In this document: in pieces, positions 41,523 to 50,031 of the stretch
Layout of the letters: every line of letters begins with the position of its first letter
Position numbering within the stretch: position 1 is the stretch's first letter
Source: an uncultured Elusimicrobium sp.
GTDB taxonomy: Bacteria > Elusimicrobiota > Elusimicrobia > Elusimicrobiales > Elusimicrobiaceae
Assembly: GCA_937891135.1 (NCBI GenBank)
Contig: CALAFB010000089.1
Location: 1-53,527, forward strand
Length of the DNA stretch: 53,527 nt
Reading direction: 5' to 3'
The notes under the pieces: generated by a model
The model's input: the letters and a program-made list of their open reading frames with translations, nothing else
What the model was told of the DNA's origin: nothing
Database searches by the model: none
Position numbers and translations under genes: made by a program

Positions 41523-42761
41523 ATGCTAAAAGTATTTATCCAAACGTACGGTTGCCAAATGAACGAGGCAGATTCAGAAGAAATGTTTTTACATCTCTCA
41601 GCCCGCGGGGCTGTGCGTACGGATAAGTTAGACGAAGCCGACGCTGTGCTCATCAATACGTGTACCGTGCGGGACCATGCCGAACACCGCGCCTTGTCTT
41701 TTTTAGGCCGTCTATGTAAATGGAAACGCCAAAATCCAAAGCGCATTATTATTTTTGCCGGATGTGCTGCCGAAAGATTAGGAAATCAACTCAAAAAACG
41801 CTACCCGTATTTAAATATCGTAGCCGGGGCCAAAGGTATTGAACATTTTTCGGATACACTTAACAAAAGCGGTTTATTTACAACGGCGTTAGCCGCCCCA
41901 TTAGCCCCCGCCCCCACACTTTCTGCTTATGTTACCATTATGCGCGGCTGCAATTTTAACTGCACCTACTGCATTGTACCTAGCGTGCGCGGCCCGGTTA
42001 AATGTTTACCGCATGAAGAAATTTTAAAAGAAGCCGCGCGCCACGCCCAAGCCGGGGCCAAAGAAATTATGCTCCTAGGCCAAACTGTCAATGCCTACCA
42101 AGACGGAAACGTCACTTTTTCCGGTTTATTAAACCGCGTAAGCGAAATCCCGGGCGTGGAACGCGTCCGTTTTACTAGCCCGCACCCGCTGTATTTTACG
42201 GATGAATTTTTATGCACCGTCCGGCAAAACCCCAAACTTGCGCGGCATTTACATATCCCGGTGCAAAGCGGTTCTACCCGAGTACTTACCGAAATGAAAC
42301 GCGGCTATACACGCGAATTATTTTTAGAAAAAGTCCGCGCCCTGCAAGACGCGGGCTGCCATATTACAACCGATATAATTGTCGGTTTCCCAACGGAAAC
42401 AGAAACGGATTTTGAGCAAACGCTTACGCTCGTAGACGAAGCAAAATTTTTAGCCGCGTATTGTTTTAAATACTCCCCTCGCCAGGGAACGCCGGCTGCA
42501 CAAATGCAACTACTTTCTGAAAATGTACTGGAAAAACGGCTCGCTATTTTGTTAAATAAAGTAAGGGGCCTGGCAGACCAGGCCTACCAGCGGCAAATAG
42601 GTACGATCCAAGAAGTACTTATGGAAACGGAAAACAAAGGCCGCGCATCGGGCAGTTTTTGGGTGCAAACCCCTGTAAATTACCCGGTAGGCAGTTTGGT
42701 ACGCTGCCCTATTGAACATGCCGAAGGAACATTATTATTTGCGAGGAATGAACATGACTAA
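41523..42761 (+). CDS. miaB: tRNA-2-methylthio-N6-dimethylallyladenosine synthase (MiaB family)
   Basis: 412 residues. N-terminal UPF0004 cluster Cys in YGCQMNEADSE (11), NTCTVRDHAE (47) and AGCAAERLG (about 80); radical-SAM motif MRGCNFNCTYCIVP (about 140-153); TRAM-like C-terminus (VLMETENKGRASG..VGSLVRCPIEHA). The MiaB signature MRGCNNFCTYC is nearly intact. It methylthiolates i6A37 made by MiaA, encoded at 51670-52605. The start follows directly on the pgi terminator with no Shine-Dalgarno sequence. Confidence 0.9.
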   Translation: MLKVFIQTYGCQMNEADSEEMFLHLSARGAVRTDKLDEADAVLINTCTVRDHAEHRALSFLGRLCKWKRQNPKRIIIFAGCAAERLGNQLKKRYPYLNIVAGAKGIEHFSDTLNKSGLFTTALAAPLAPAPTLSAYVTIMRGCNFNCTYCIVPSVRGPVKCLPHEEILKEAARHAQAGAKEIMLLGQTVNAYQDGNVTFSGLLNRVSEIPGVERVRFTSPHPLYFTDEFLCTVRQNPKLARHLHIPVQSGSTRVLTEMKRGYTRELFLEKVRALQDAGCHITTDIIVGFPTETETDFEQTLTLVDEAKFLAAYCFKYSPRQGTPAAQMQLLSENVLEKRLAILLNKVRGLADQAYQRQIGTIQEVLMETENKGRASGSFWVQTPVNYPVGSLVRCPIEHAEGTLLFARNEHD

Positions 42762-43221
42762 AAAATATTCTGAAAAACGCCGTCACCCGCGTATGCCGGT
42801 GATTAGCAACTTAATTGAACCCGTCAACCTGCATTATAAAACGGAAGATGGCAAGGAAACCTCTTTAGTAGCCATTTTGGCGGATTTATCAGCCTCCGGC
42901 ATGCGGATGATTAGTTTTTTAGGCGCGCCGTTAGCGGATAAATTTTCTATTAGTTTACAATTACCCGGCACCGATAAAATGGAAGTAAGTGCCAAACTGG
43001 CCTGGGTAAAACAACGCGAGAACGTATACACCATTGGGATTGAGTTCTTGCACATGAAAGAAAAAGACGCTAAACTCATTAGTGAAATGGCAGATGACTT
43101 TAACGATTGCGATACGCGCATTTTACTTAAACTGCCCGACGTATGCACAGCGTCCTGCAAATGCCACCGCATCTGCAATAAAATCCAAAAAGACGAAAGT
43201 CTATTTGAAAGTGCCAAGTAG
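42754..43221 (+). CDS. PilZ-domain protein (putative c-di-GMP receptor)
   Basis: 155 residues from the ATG at 42754, seven bases after GAGG; it overlaps miaB by eight bases. The PilZ pattern is visible: RRHPR (about 9-13) for the RxxxR motif, and DLSASGM (about 45-51) for DxSxxG, then a beta barrel with VSAKLAWVKQ..YTIGIEFLHM. The C-terminal 35 residues carry four Cys (VCTASCKCHRIC), which is unusual and suggests metal binding or redox sensing. PilZ proteins often govern pili, which fits the pilin-rich genome (inference). Confidence 0.85.
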   Translation: MTKKYSEKRRHPRMPVISNLIEPVNLHYKTEDGKETSLVAILADLSASGMRMISFLGAPLADKFSISLQLPGTDKMEVSAKLAWVKQRENVYTIGIEFLHMKEKDAKLISEMADDFNDCDTRILLKLPDVCTASCKCHRICNKIQKDESLFESAK

Positions 43222-43531
43222 TGTATTGACTGGCACAACCCATTAAAATTCTTCGCAACTTTCCCCCCGGTGTTAAAACCGGGGGATTGTTTTAGTTATC
43301 ATACCGATGGTTTCTGTCGGGGATGACGAAGTTGATGTAGGTTGGGTGTCAATTCAACGGTTTTTACCGCTTTGGGTAATATCAGGTTTACACCTGTCTA
43401 CTTCCCAGTTGTTACGTAAACCCAACAGGAGCCGCTAGCCGTAGCATGTTGGCTGCAAGGGTAAAAAACTAAAAATATCTCCCCAGAAGGATAATTATAA
43501 AATGGTCCTTCCGGGGAAATACGGCAACAGA
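43222..43531. other. intergenic region with two terminators and repeat remnant
   Basis: Contains a terminator for the PilZ gene (CCCCCGG 43264-43270 with ACCGGGGG 43278-43285) and one for the convergent pilin (CCCCAGAAGGA 43481-43491 with TCCTTCCGGGG 43506-43516). Between them (about 43318-43470) is low-information sequence with GTCGGGGATGACGAAG, resembling a degenerate dispersed repeat. No gene seen. Confidence 0.55.
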
Positions 43532-44059
43532 CTAACATTCTTCACATAGATAGTATGAAGAGTCCTGTGCTTTTAGGTCTTTGCAAATTTTTTCGCCTAT
43601 TTTGCCAATAGACCCTTCACTTGGATAATAATCACATTCATCTCCGTGCCATTGTCCGTTGAGTCCTTTTATACGAGTTATAGCGTAATATGTTCCACGT
43701 CCTACTTGAATGGAACATATGCCCCTGTCACAAACGGCCATATACGCAAAAGTTGTATCTTTACAACCCTCACCTCCCCAGACACTACAGTCCATATTCC
43801 TTTCAATATCTATATCTAGGGCTCCTTTTCCGTTTGCATTATCTCCTAAAAAATAAATAACTCCTGTAGAATTTCCGTTGGCAAGAAGCCACCCGTCTAT
43901 GGCTTTTTCCAAGGTGGACATCACAGTCAACGCTTCTGTAAAGCGTGCCTTTTCTACAGCCGTTTGGTATTGCGGCAACGCCACCGCTGCCAAAATACCG
44001 ATGATTAGAACTACTACTAGTAATTCAATGAGGGTAAAACCCCGTTTTATTTTTTGCAT
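43532..44059 (-). CDS. type IV pilin-like protein
   Basis: 175 residues; leader MQKIKRG, then FTLIEL with Glu+5 and PQYQTAVEKAR. AAGGAG lies before the ATG. The soluble domain has several Cys (NMDCSVWGGEGCKDT, VCDRGICSI, DECDYY, KICKDL, LCEEC), so multiple disulfides are likely. It is preceded by leader copy B4 and followed by a terminator. Confidence 0.9.
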   Translation of the reverse strand: MQKIKRGFTLIELLVVVLIIGILAAVALPQYQTAVEKARFTEALTVMSTLEKAIDGWLLANGNSTGVIYFLGDNANGKGALDIDIERNMDCSVWGGEGCKDTTFAYMAVCDRGICSIQVGRGTYYAITRIKGLNGQWHGDECDYYPSEGSIGKIGEKICKDLKAQDSSYYLCEEC

Positions 44060-44114
44060 TATTCTTGCTCCTTAATGTAGATTTCAATTTACCCCGCTTC
44101 AGAGAATCCACGCA

Positions 44115-44313
44115 AAAACGGCTTCATTTAGCCAAGTGCATACCATGGTACTTAACCAAAACAGCCGTAATCCCCTGCTTAAAGCAAGAAACATTCAACA
44201 CAATACAAAAGGGTTATAAAGCCTTTTACATTGTGTTTGTATTGGCAATTTTTGGCATGGTATGCAACTGCGATTCAGTTACCCGTATCCCTACGATACG
44301 ATTCCAAAAACAG
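44115..44313 (-). promoter_or_regulatory. structured pilin leader RNA, copy B4
   Basis: Minus strand: CTGTTTTTGGAA box (44313-44302); hairpin CGTAT/ATACG (44300-44296/44288-44284); long-range stem GTTGCATACCATG (44268-44256) with CATGGTATGCAC (44147-44136); inside it CCAAAAATTGCC, a long hairpin AATACAAACACAAT/TTTGTATTGTGTT-type (about 44240-44195), hairpin CTTGCTTTAAGCAG, then TTACGGCTGTT (44170 down); finally AGCCGTTTT (44123-44115). The upstream ACTATACGTACAATTTATTT matches copies B1 and B3. Pilin ATG lies 55 nt further on. Confidence 0.75.
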
Positions 44314-44394
44314 AAATAAATTGTACGTATAGTGTAGCAAAAAATTTGGCCCTCTGTCAGATTCACTCTCGGGTAAAGGACCAACTAACCGTAA

Positions 44395-44567
44395 CGCCAA
44401 ATTAGGCAGAAAAGGGTGGAAAAAATACGGAAGTAACCGGAATTTTCAAACTAATTTGGCGAAGAACTAGGCGTAAAAGGGCGCAGTATACTGTGCGCAG
44501 CGGCGCGGTAGCGCCGAGGTATTCAAGCCCTTTTACAACAACGTTATGCGCCAAATTAGGCAGAAAA
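44395..44567. repeat. structured element bounded by 19-bp direct repeats
   Basis: CGCCAAATTAGGCAGAAAA occurs at 44395-44413 and again at 44549-44567, ending flush at the argS stop codon; an inverted partial copy CTAATTTGGCG lies at 44451-44461. Between them GTAAAAGGGC (44473-44482) pairs with GCCCTTTTAC (44527-44536) around two hairpins, GCGCA/TGCGC (44481-44498) and CGGCGC/GCGCCG (44501-44506/44511-44516). No ORF. It could be a small mobile or palindromic element or an RNA. Confidence 0.5.
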
Positions 44568-46160
44568 TTACATCTTTTCCGGTGCGGATACGCCTATAAA
44601 CTCTAGCCCCTTCTTAATCCGCTCCGCCACGCGCTGGCAAATAAACAAACGGCTAGCGGTTAATTCCGGGTGGGTTGCATCAAGCACGCGGCAGTTATCG
44701 TAAAATGCGTGGAATAAGCCCGCTAGCTCCACTAAATACGTAGTTAAATGGTGCGGGCTTAAATCTGCAATACAATTATTAAGCACGGGTTTGAACCAGA
44801 TTAGTTTTAACAGTAAGGCCCGTTCTTGCGGGGCGAGCGGCGTTTGGGCCGTTTGCGCTTCGGTAAGCCCTTGTTGTTTGGCAGCTTCAAAAATAGAACA
44901 AATGCGCGCATGTACATATTGCACATAGAAAACCGGGTTTTCGTTTGTTTTCTTTTTGGCTAGGTCCATATCAAACAACATATGCGCGTTTGGGGTACGG
45001 CTGGCAAAGAAAAAACGGCACACGTCTGTCCCCACGTCGTTCATGAGTTCGCGCAACGTAATAAAGTGCCCGGCACGTTTGGACATTTTCACTTGTTCGC
45101 CGTGTTCAGTTAAGTGTACCAGTTGGTGAATAATCGGCACAAAGGTTTTTTCGTCATGTCCTAAGGCGTGTACGGCGGCTTTCATACGCGGCACATAGCC
45201 ATGGTGATCGGCACCTAAAATGTCTATAAGCGTAGTATACCCGCGGTCATATTTGCTTTTGTGGTAAGCAATATCTGCCATAAAATACGTCGGGCGGCCG
45301 TCTTTACGAACGAGTACGCGGTCTTTGTCGTCCTGCGCTTCTTCATCCTGGGTAGAACCGAACCAAACGGCCCCTTCTTTTTCGTAGGTATACCCTTTTT
45401 CGGTCAAAAACGCAACGGCCTTTTTGGGGGCATCTTCTTTATGTAAGTCGGATTCACGGAACCAACGCGTAAAATCCACATGAAAATCTTTCATGTCCTG
45501 TTGTTGGGTTTTTAAAAGTTCTTCCATAGCCCAACGCCCGTAATTTTCTTCGGGTAAATCCGCCGGAATCCGTTTAGCTAAATCAATTAAATAAGAACCG
45601 TGGTACCCATTTTCAGGCGGTTCTTTTCCTTCTTTACGGGCTTTTAAACTAACCGCCAACAATTCGGCCTGGTTGCCGGCATCATTGACGTAGTATTCAC
45701 TATCGCACTGATATCCTAAGGCACGGTGGATTTTAACTAAACTATCGCCTAAACTGGCTCCGCGCCCGCTGGCTACATGCAAAGGCCCCGTCGGGTTTGC
45801 AGATACAAATTCAATAAGAATTTTCTGCTTACTTTGTTCGTTTGCGCGTTCTTTTAAACGGCGGTCGGCTGCGGTGTTAATAATAAATTTATCATCTAGC
45901 GTAAGGTTTATAAACCCGGGTTTTAGGGCTTGCGCGGTTGCCACACCGGTTACTTCGCTAATTACCTGGCAGGCTTTTTCGGCAATTTCCAATGGATTTT
46001 TATGTAATTTCTTAGCAGCCGCCATCGCCCACACGAGCGAAATATCCGCCCCGGTATGGGCCGGTGCGGGGGCAAATTCTACGGCGGGTAATTCTTGGCC
46101 TTTAAAATAGTCAGCACTCGCTAATTTAAGGGTAATATCGTGTTTTAATTTTTCAAGCAT
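44568..46160 (-). CDS. argS: arginyl-tRNA synthetase
   Basis: 530 residues, a little shorter than many ArgRS. Class I motifs: FVSANPTGPLHVASGRGASLGDSL with the HIGH-equivalent HVASGRG (about 121-127) and KMSKRAGHFITL (about 320-331). N-terminal Add1-like domain and C-terminal anticodon-binding helical domain (FHAFYDNCRVLDA) are present. It begins two bases after the rsfS stop, so the two are cotranscribed. Confidence 0.95.
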   Translation of the reverse strand: MLEKLKHDITLKLASADYFKGQELPAVEFAPAPAHTGADISLVWAMAAAKKLHKNPLEIAEKACQVISEVTGVATAQALKPGFINLTLDDKFIINTAADRRLKERANEQSKQKILIEFVSANPTGPLHVASGRGASLGDSLVKIHRALGYQCDSEYYVNDAGNQAELLAVSLKARKEGKEPPENGYHGSYLIDLAKRIPADLPEENYGRWAMEELLKTQQQDMKDFHVDFTRWFRESDLHKEDAPKKAVAFLTEKGYTYEKEGAVWFGSTQDEEAQDDKDRVLVRKDGRPTYFMADIAYHKSKYDRGYTTLIDILGADHHGYVPRMKAAVHALGHDEKTFVPIIHQLVHLTEHGEQVKMSKRAGHFITLRELMNDVGTDVCRFFFASRTPNAHMLFDMDLAKKKTNENPVFYVQYVHARICSIFEAAKQQGLTEAQTAQTPLAPQERALLLKLIWFKPVLNNCIADLSPHHLTTYLVELAGLFHAFYDNCRVLDATHPELTASRLFICQRVAERIKKGLEFIGVSAPEKM

Positions 46161-46162
46161 GG

Positions 46163-46705
46163 TTATTTCTTCTTTGTAGTGTTAGTGGATTTTTTAACCG
46201 TTTTTCTGGTCGGCGTTTTTTTGGAAGTTTTGGTACCTATTTTTTTAACAGTTTTGACTGCTGCTGTTTTTCTAACGGTTATTTTTTTAGTACCCGTTTT
46301 TTTAGCCGTTGTTTTCTTAGTGGGCTTCTTTTTCGCCGGAGTCTTTTTAACGGCTTTAACGGATTTTTTAAAATCAATTACTGTACCAAAACTAAAAATT
46401 TTATCCAGCGCATAAAAATCCCGTGCTTCTTGCGTCATAATATGCACAAGAAACGCCCCATAATCGCTCACACGCCATTGTAAACTGTCTGCCCCGTCGC
46501 GGTTGGTTTTATAGATACCAATTTCTTTTAATTTTTTGCTGATTTCTTCTTCCACGGCCTCTAAATGCGGTTTAGAAAGTGCCGTCATAATCAGTACATA
46601 ATCACATAAAGAAGACAGCCCGTTCAAATCAATAAGTCTAATATTTTCAGCTTTTTTTTCATCAGCCAGGCGCGCCACCAGGCAAACCAGTTCTTTTGTA
46701 TTCAT
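46163..46705 (-). CDS. rsfS: ribosome silencing factor RsfS with basic tail
   Basis: 180 residues. Residues 1-111 are a normal RsfS/Iojap domain (VARLADEKKAENIRLIDLNGL..CDYVLIMTA..RDGADSLQWRVSDYGAFLVHIM..ARDFYALDKIF), which binds uL14 and blocks subunit joining. Residues about 112-180 are a Lys/Thr/Ala-rich tail made of KKTxxKK-type units, unlike standard RsfS and reminiscent of histone-H1-like tails. GAGGAAATT precedes the ATG. Lies in the conserved nadD-yqeK-lytR-rsfS order. Confidence 0.9.
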   Translation of the reverse strand: MNTKELVCLVARLADEKKAENIRLIDLNGLSSLCDYVLIMTALSKPHLEAVEEEISKKLKEIGIYKTNRDGADSLQWRVSDYGAFLVHIMTQEARDFYALDKIFSFGTVIDFKKSVKAVKKTPAKKKPTKKTTAKKTGTKKITVRKTAAVKTVKKIGTKTSKKTPTRKTVKKSTNTTKKK

Positions 46706-46732
46706 AATTTCCTCTTCTTTTATTCTAACATT

Positions 46733-47629
46733 TTACAGGGGCATTTTAAAGTCTTTGCCCAGTACGATACGGCTATCGTAATAGGCATCTTGGGCAGCCG
46801 GGGCCGAGCGGATTTCACTACGTATACCGATCGCGTGGCTGATTTGGGTTACCTGGATAAGTTTACCGCTATAGTCCTCAATAAAAGATTTGTCTTGCTG
46901 CGAGGGATAATTCCCCGTATCATATACATCTACCTGCAAAAGCCCCTTCGCATGCTGGGCACGCAAATATTGTTTTAAAGATTCGGCCTGTCCTCTTTTG
47001 CCCGAGGCATTTAAAATAATAACTTTTAACGGCTGCTGTTCGTCACTTTTATTAGGCTGCTCCGTTTCGTGTTTTTCCGGCTGCGGGGCAACCGTTTTTT
47101 CAGCCGATTGTTTCCCGCGTTTTTTCTTAGAAACCGGCTGCTCTACCGCAAAATCTGCCGTACTTAGTTCAATTAACTCCAAAGAAAGTACCCCGGCCTG
47201 CGCTAACGGCAAATCCGTACGGTGCTGTACTCGGGCATTGATATACGCATGTATCGCCCAAAATACCCGCCCGGGCTGGTAACGCCACGTCGACAGATCT
47301 TCTTTAAATTCTTTCCAAAAGGAAGTCTGATCCGTATTTTTAGGAATATAAAAAAAATCAAACTCGCTTTGAAAACACTTTTCTTTTTGTTCTATACTAC
47401 ACGCTCCGCTAGCCAACGTGACCACTACTTTACGCGTATGCGGGTTATAAGAAAACCGCATCGCCGGTTTGGTAAAAAACACCACCCGTACCGGCGTATC
47501 CTGCCGGGCCGTCAAACTTTGCAATAGCGGAGAAGTCAGCTGGGCCCCAAATGCACCCGCCAGCAGGGCCGCACACCCCAGGGCCAGTAACCGCCCGATT
47601 ATTTTTCTTGTTTGATAAGATGGTTCCAT
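46733..47629 (-). CDS. LytR_C-domain envelope protein
   Basis: 298 residues: short cytoplasmic start, one membrane helix (IGRLLALGCAALLAGAFGA, about 11-29), an extracytoplasmic middle region, a basic linker (KKKRGKQ..) and a C-terminal LytR_C domain (LKVIILNASGKRGQAESLKQYL..VYDTGNY..TQISHAIGI, about 205-290). No LytR-CpsA-Psr phosphotransferase domain is present. The start overlaps nadD-yqeK by 31 bases without its own good ribosome site, so translational coupling is likely. Confidence 0.8.
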   Translation of the reverse strand: MEPSYQTRKIIGRLLALGCAALLAGAFGAQLTSPLLQSLTARQDTPVRVVFFTKPAMRFSYNPHTRKVVVTLASGACSIEQKEKCFQSEFDFFYIPKNTDQTSFWKEFKEDLSTWRYQPGRVFWAIHAYINARVQHRTDLPLAQAGVLSLELIELSTADFAVEQPVSKKKRGKQSAEKTVAPQPEKHETEQPNKSDEQQPLKVIILNASGKRGQAESLKQYLRAQHAKGLLQVDVYDTGNYPSQQDKSFIEDYSGKLIQVTQISHAIGIRSEIRSAPAAQDAYYDSRIVLGKDFKMPL

Positions 47630-48729
47630 AAGTCAATGCCCAACGGGCAGAGCCATTTTTGTGAATCAATTGTAAACAGTAGTTTGCGGTTTGCCGCATA
47701 ACGCAAGGCTTTATCCAAGTCTTGCAATGCTAACGTACGGATCACAAACGCATCTTTGTATTTACGGTCTTTGGAAGAAATATCCGCCACAAACAACATT
47801 TTAGAAAGCGTACTCATTTGTAAACTGCCTAAGGTATGTTCGGCAATAGCATCCAAAATATCTGTATCATGGATACCGAATTGGTTTTTAGCCAGCCAAC
47901 GCGATGCATAACTATGCAACAGTTGCGGCTCCATGCGGCAAATATCTTCAAAAAACGGTACTTTAATGCGATGTTCCTGGCAAAAAGAGATGAGTTCTTC
48001 CGCGCTCATTCCTTTGGCAGCGTCGTGTAAAATCCCGGCCTTAACGGCAGCTTCCACGTTAATCGCATAAATATCGCTAAAGGCAGCCGCCATTTCGGCT
48101 ACATTTTTAGAATGTAAATAGCGTTTGGGTTTTAAATGGCTTTTAAGCCAGTCGTGTACATCCAAACCATACAATTTATTTTTACGAATGGTAGGTGCAA
48201 TGGAAGAAGGTACCGTATCCGGGATATCCCCGCAAGCTAAAATATGTGCACGTACGCGGCTAGACGATAATTTAGGGAAAAACCCCGGCAGAAAAATATG
48301 CGGGAAAGTAGCCGGGTTTTCCTCATAACCTTTGCGTTTTCCGGCCACAACAACGGCATTTTCAAAAATGTAAGAAGGGTTCTTCCAGTTGTGTAAATCG
48401 TTTAAGCAGTCTGTACCCACTAACAGGTAAATTTCCGGATTTTTGTAACGTTTTTTTAGGTATTGGACTAATTGGTAAGTATATGTTTTGCCGCCTTGTT
48501 TAAGTTCATAATCATCAAAAATAATATTCTTCCCCGCTCCTTTAAAAGCCTGCTTTAACATGGTCATCCGCAGCCGGAACGGTGTAGGAGACTTGGCCTT
48601 AAACGGCGAGTGATATGCCGGCACAATATGAGCCACATCCGGTGAAATCACCTTCATGGCGCGGCGAAACAGAGCAACGTGACCTTTATGAACGGGGTCA
48701 AAACTGCCCCCAAAAACGAGTACCTTCAT
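47599..48729 (-). CDS. nadD: NadD-YqeK fusion: nicotinate-mononucleotide adenylyltransferase + HD hydrolase
   Basis: 376 residues. Residues about 1-190 are NadD: GGSFDPVHKGH (8-18), LVGTDCLNDLHNW and SSSRVRAHI. Residues about 193-376 are a YqeK-type HD domain: HSKNVAEMAAAF, HDAAKG with the metal-binding HD, EPQLLHSYASRWLA, HTLGSL, ADISSKDR. NadD makes deamido-NAD; YqeK proteins hydrolyse Ap4A symmetrically. The two are separate neighbouring genes in Firmicutes, fused here. TATAAT (48738-48743) is eight bases before the ATG. Confidence 0.9.
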   Translation of the reverse strand: MKVLVFGGSFDPVHKGHVALFRRAMKVISPDVAHIVPAYHSPFKAKSPTPFRLRMTMLKQAFKGAGKNIIFDDYELKQGGKTYTYQLVQYLKKRYKNPEIYLLVGTDCLNDLHNWKNPSYIFENAVVVAGKRKGYEENPATFPHIFLPGFFPKLSSSRVRAHILACGDIPDTVPSSIAPTIRKNKLYGLDVHDWLKSHLKPKRYLHSKNVAEMAAAFSDIYAINVEAAVKAGILHDAAKGMSAEELISFCQEHRIKVPFFEDICRMEPQLLHSYASRWLAKNQFGIHDTDILDAIAEHTLGSLQMSTLSKMLFVADISSKDRKYKDAFVIRTLALQDLDKALRYAANRKLLFTIDSQKWLCPLGIDLWNHLIKQEK

Positions 48730-48738
48730 ACGTGCTTA

Positions 48739-50031
48739 TTATACCAATTTTTGGGCCAGTTCCACCGCTTGCAGGAGCGAACGCTCCATAAAACTATATT
48801 CCCACCGGCCGTAGCGGCCCACACAATAGCAATCGTCTTCTTCCAGTTTGTTTAATAGCTGCGGCACAAGTTCAGCACGTTGTTTATTAAATACCACATA
48901 CGCATGCCCAATAGGCTGCCAGTGCGAAAACAATTTTACATCATCCGCCGTTACTAACCCCTTTTGATGCAGCCCGTTCCAAATTTGTTGTTCTGTTTCC
49001 GGCGTAGCAGGAGGTAACCCGGGCAATTCAATGTAAAAAAGAGAGGTATCTTTTTCCGGCACGCTGTCTGGCGAAAAATAACTGGTTAACCCTACCCGGT
49101 AAAACGGTTGGGCCGCATCCGGGAAATAAATCCAACCAAACGGCTCTACCTGGCGGGCAATGGCTAGATGATACACCGTAACTGGCTGCGATACTAACTT
49201 CCTAGCCGCTTGCTTTAAAGACGTATTTCCAACCAGTAGATTGATAAATTCCGGCAACGGTATTGTATTTACAATCTGTTCAAATGTAATTTTCTGTTGA
49301 TTGACCCAAGCAGTTTTACGTGTTAAATCTAACCGCGTGAGCGGCGCACTCAGTTGCAAGTGACGTACGCGGCTTACTAATGCATCAATAAGGCTCCCAC
49401 ACCCCCCGGTTTTGGGGTAATAAAATTGGGCATTATATCCACTCCGTTGTTCCGGCGGACGGTTCGCACTTTGTAAAATATCTTTACGGCGCGGGGCTGG
49501 CACAAACGGGCCGCACCAATCACACGTCATTTCCCGAAGGGGACGCCCCCACAGTTTTTCGTTATACGGGCGGAAAAAAGCCTCATACAACGTATATCCA
49601 AAGGATTGTAAACACCACGTTTCAAAATCTTGTGGAATCGTTTCAACCGGTGGCCTTTGGGTCAATTCATCAATAACCAAGGCACGCAGTTCCGGGTATA
49701 AGGCCCATAAATTTTGTTGGAACGGATAAGGAACGTGCATCCCATTGGAGTAGATAAAAGCACGACGGGTATGCTTTTTTAAATTTTTCCCTAATAATTG
49801 CCGAACGATTTTCCGCCCTTGCGGCGTGTGCAAATGTAAAAAGTGCCCGCCGTAGTCAAAATGATAACCGTTTACAAATGTAGTAGCACACAATCCACCA
49901 GGCCGCGCGGATTTTTCCAACACTACATAATCCGTAGTTCCGTTGGCTTCCAGGGCACAGGCCGTAGCCAGACCAGTTAAACCGCCGCCAATAATTAACG
50001 TGCGAACGTGTGTAGTTTTTGAAGTAACCAT
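48739..50031 (-). CDS. FAD-dependent amine-oxidase/UDP-galactopyranose-mutase-like flavoprotein
   Basis: 430 residues. N-terminal dinucleotide fold IIGGGLTGLATACAL (about 13-27) and EKSARPGGLCAT, then YHFDYGGHFLHLHT, and a central AFFRPYNEKLWGRPLREMTCDW motif characteristic of UGM-like/protoporphyrinogen-oxidase-like enzymes linked to polysaccharide genes. C-terminal CVGRYGRWEYSFMERSLLQA. Probably acts on a sugar nucleotide; substrate unknown. It overlaps the end of the WecA-like gene by 37 bases, which suggests envelope-polymer synthesis. Confidence 0.78.
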   Translation of the reverse strand: MVTSKTTHVRTLIIGGGLTGLATACALEANGTTDYVVLEKSARPGGLCATTFVNGYHFDYGGHFLHLHTPQGRKIVRQLLGKNLKKHTRRAFIYSNGMHVPYPFQQNLWALYPELRALVIDELTQRPPVETIPQDFETWCLQSFGYTLYEAFFRPYNEKLWGRPLREMTCDWCGPFVPAPRRKDILQSANRPPEQRSGYNAQFYYPKTGGCGSLIDALVSRVRHLQLSAPLTRLDLTRKTAWVNQQKITFEQIVNTIPLPEFINLLVGNTSLKQAARKLVSQPVTVYHLAIARQVEPFGWIYFPDAAQPFYRVGLTSYFSPDSVPEKDTSLFYIELPGLPPATPETEQQIWNGLHQKGLVTADDVKLFSHWQPIGHAYVVFNKQRAELVPQLLNKLEEDDCYCVGRYGRWEYSFMERSLLQAVELAQKLV

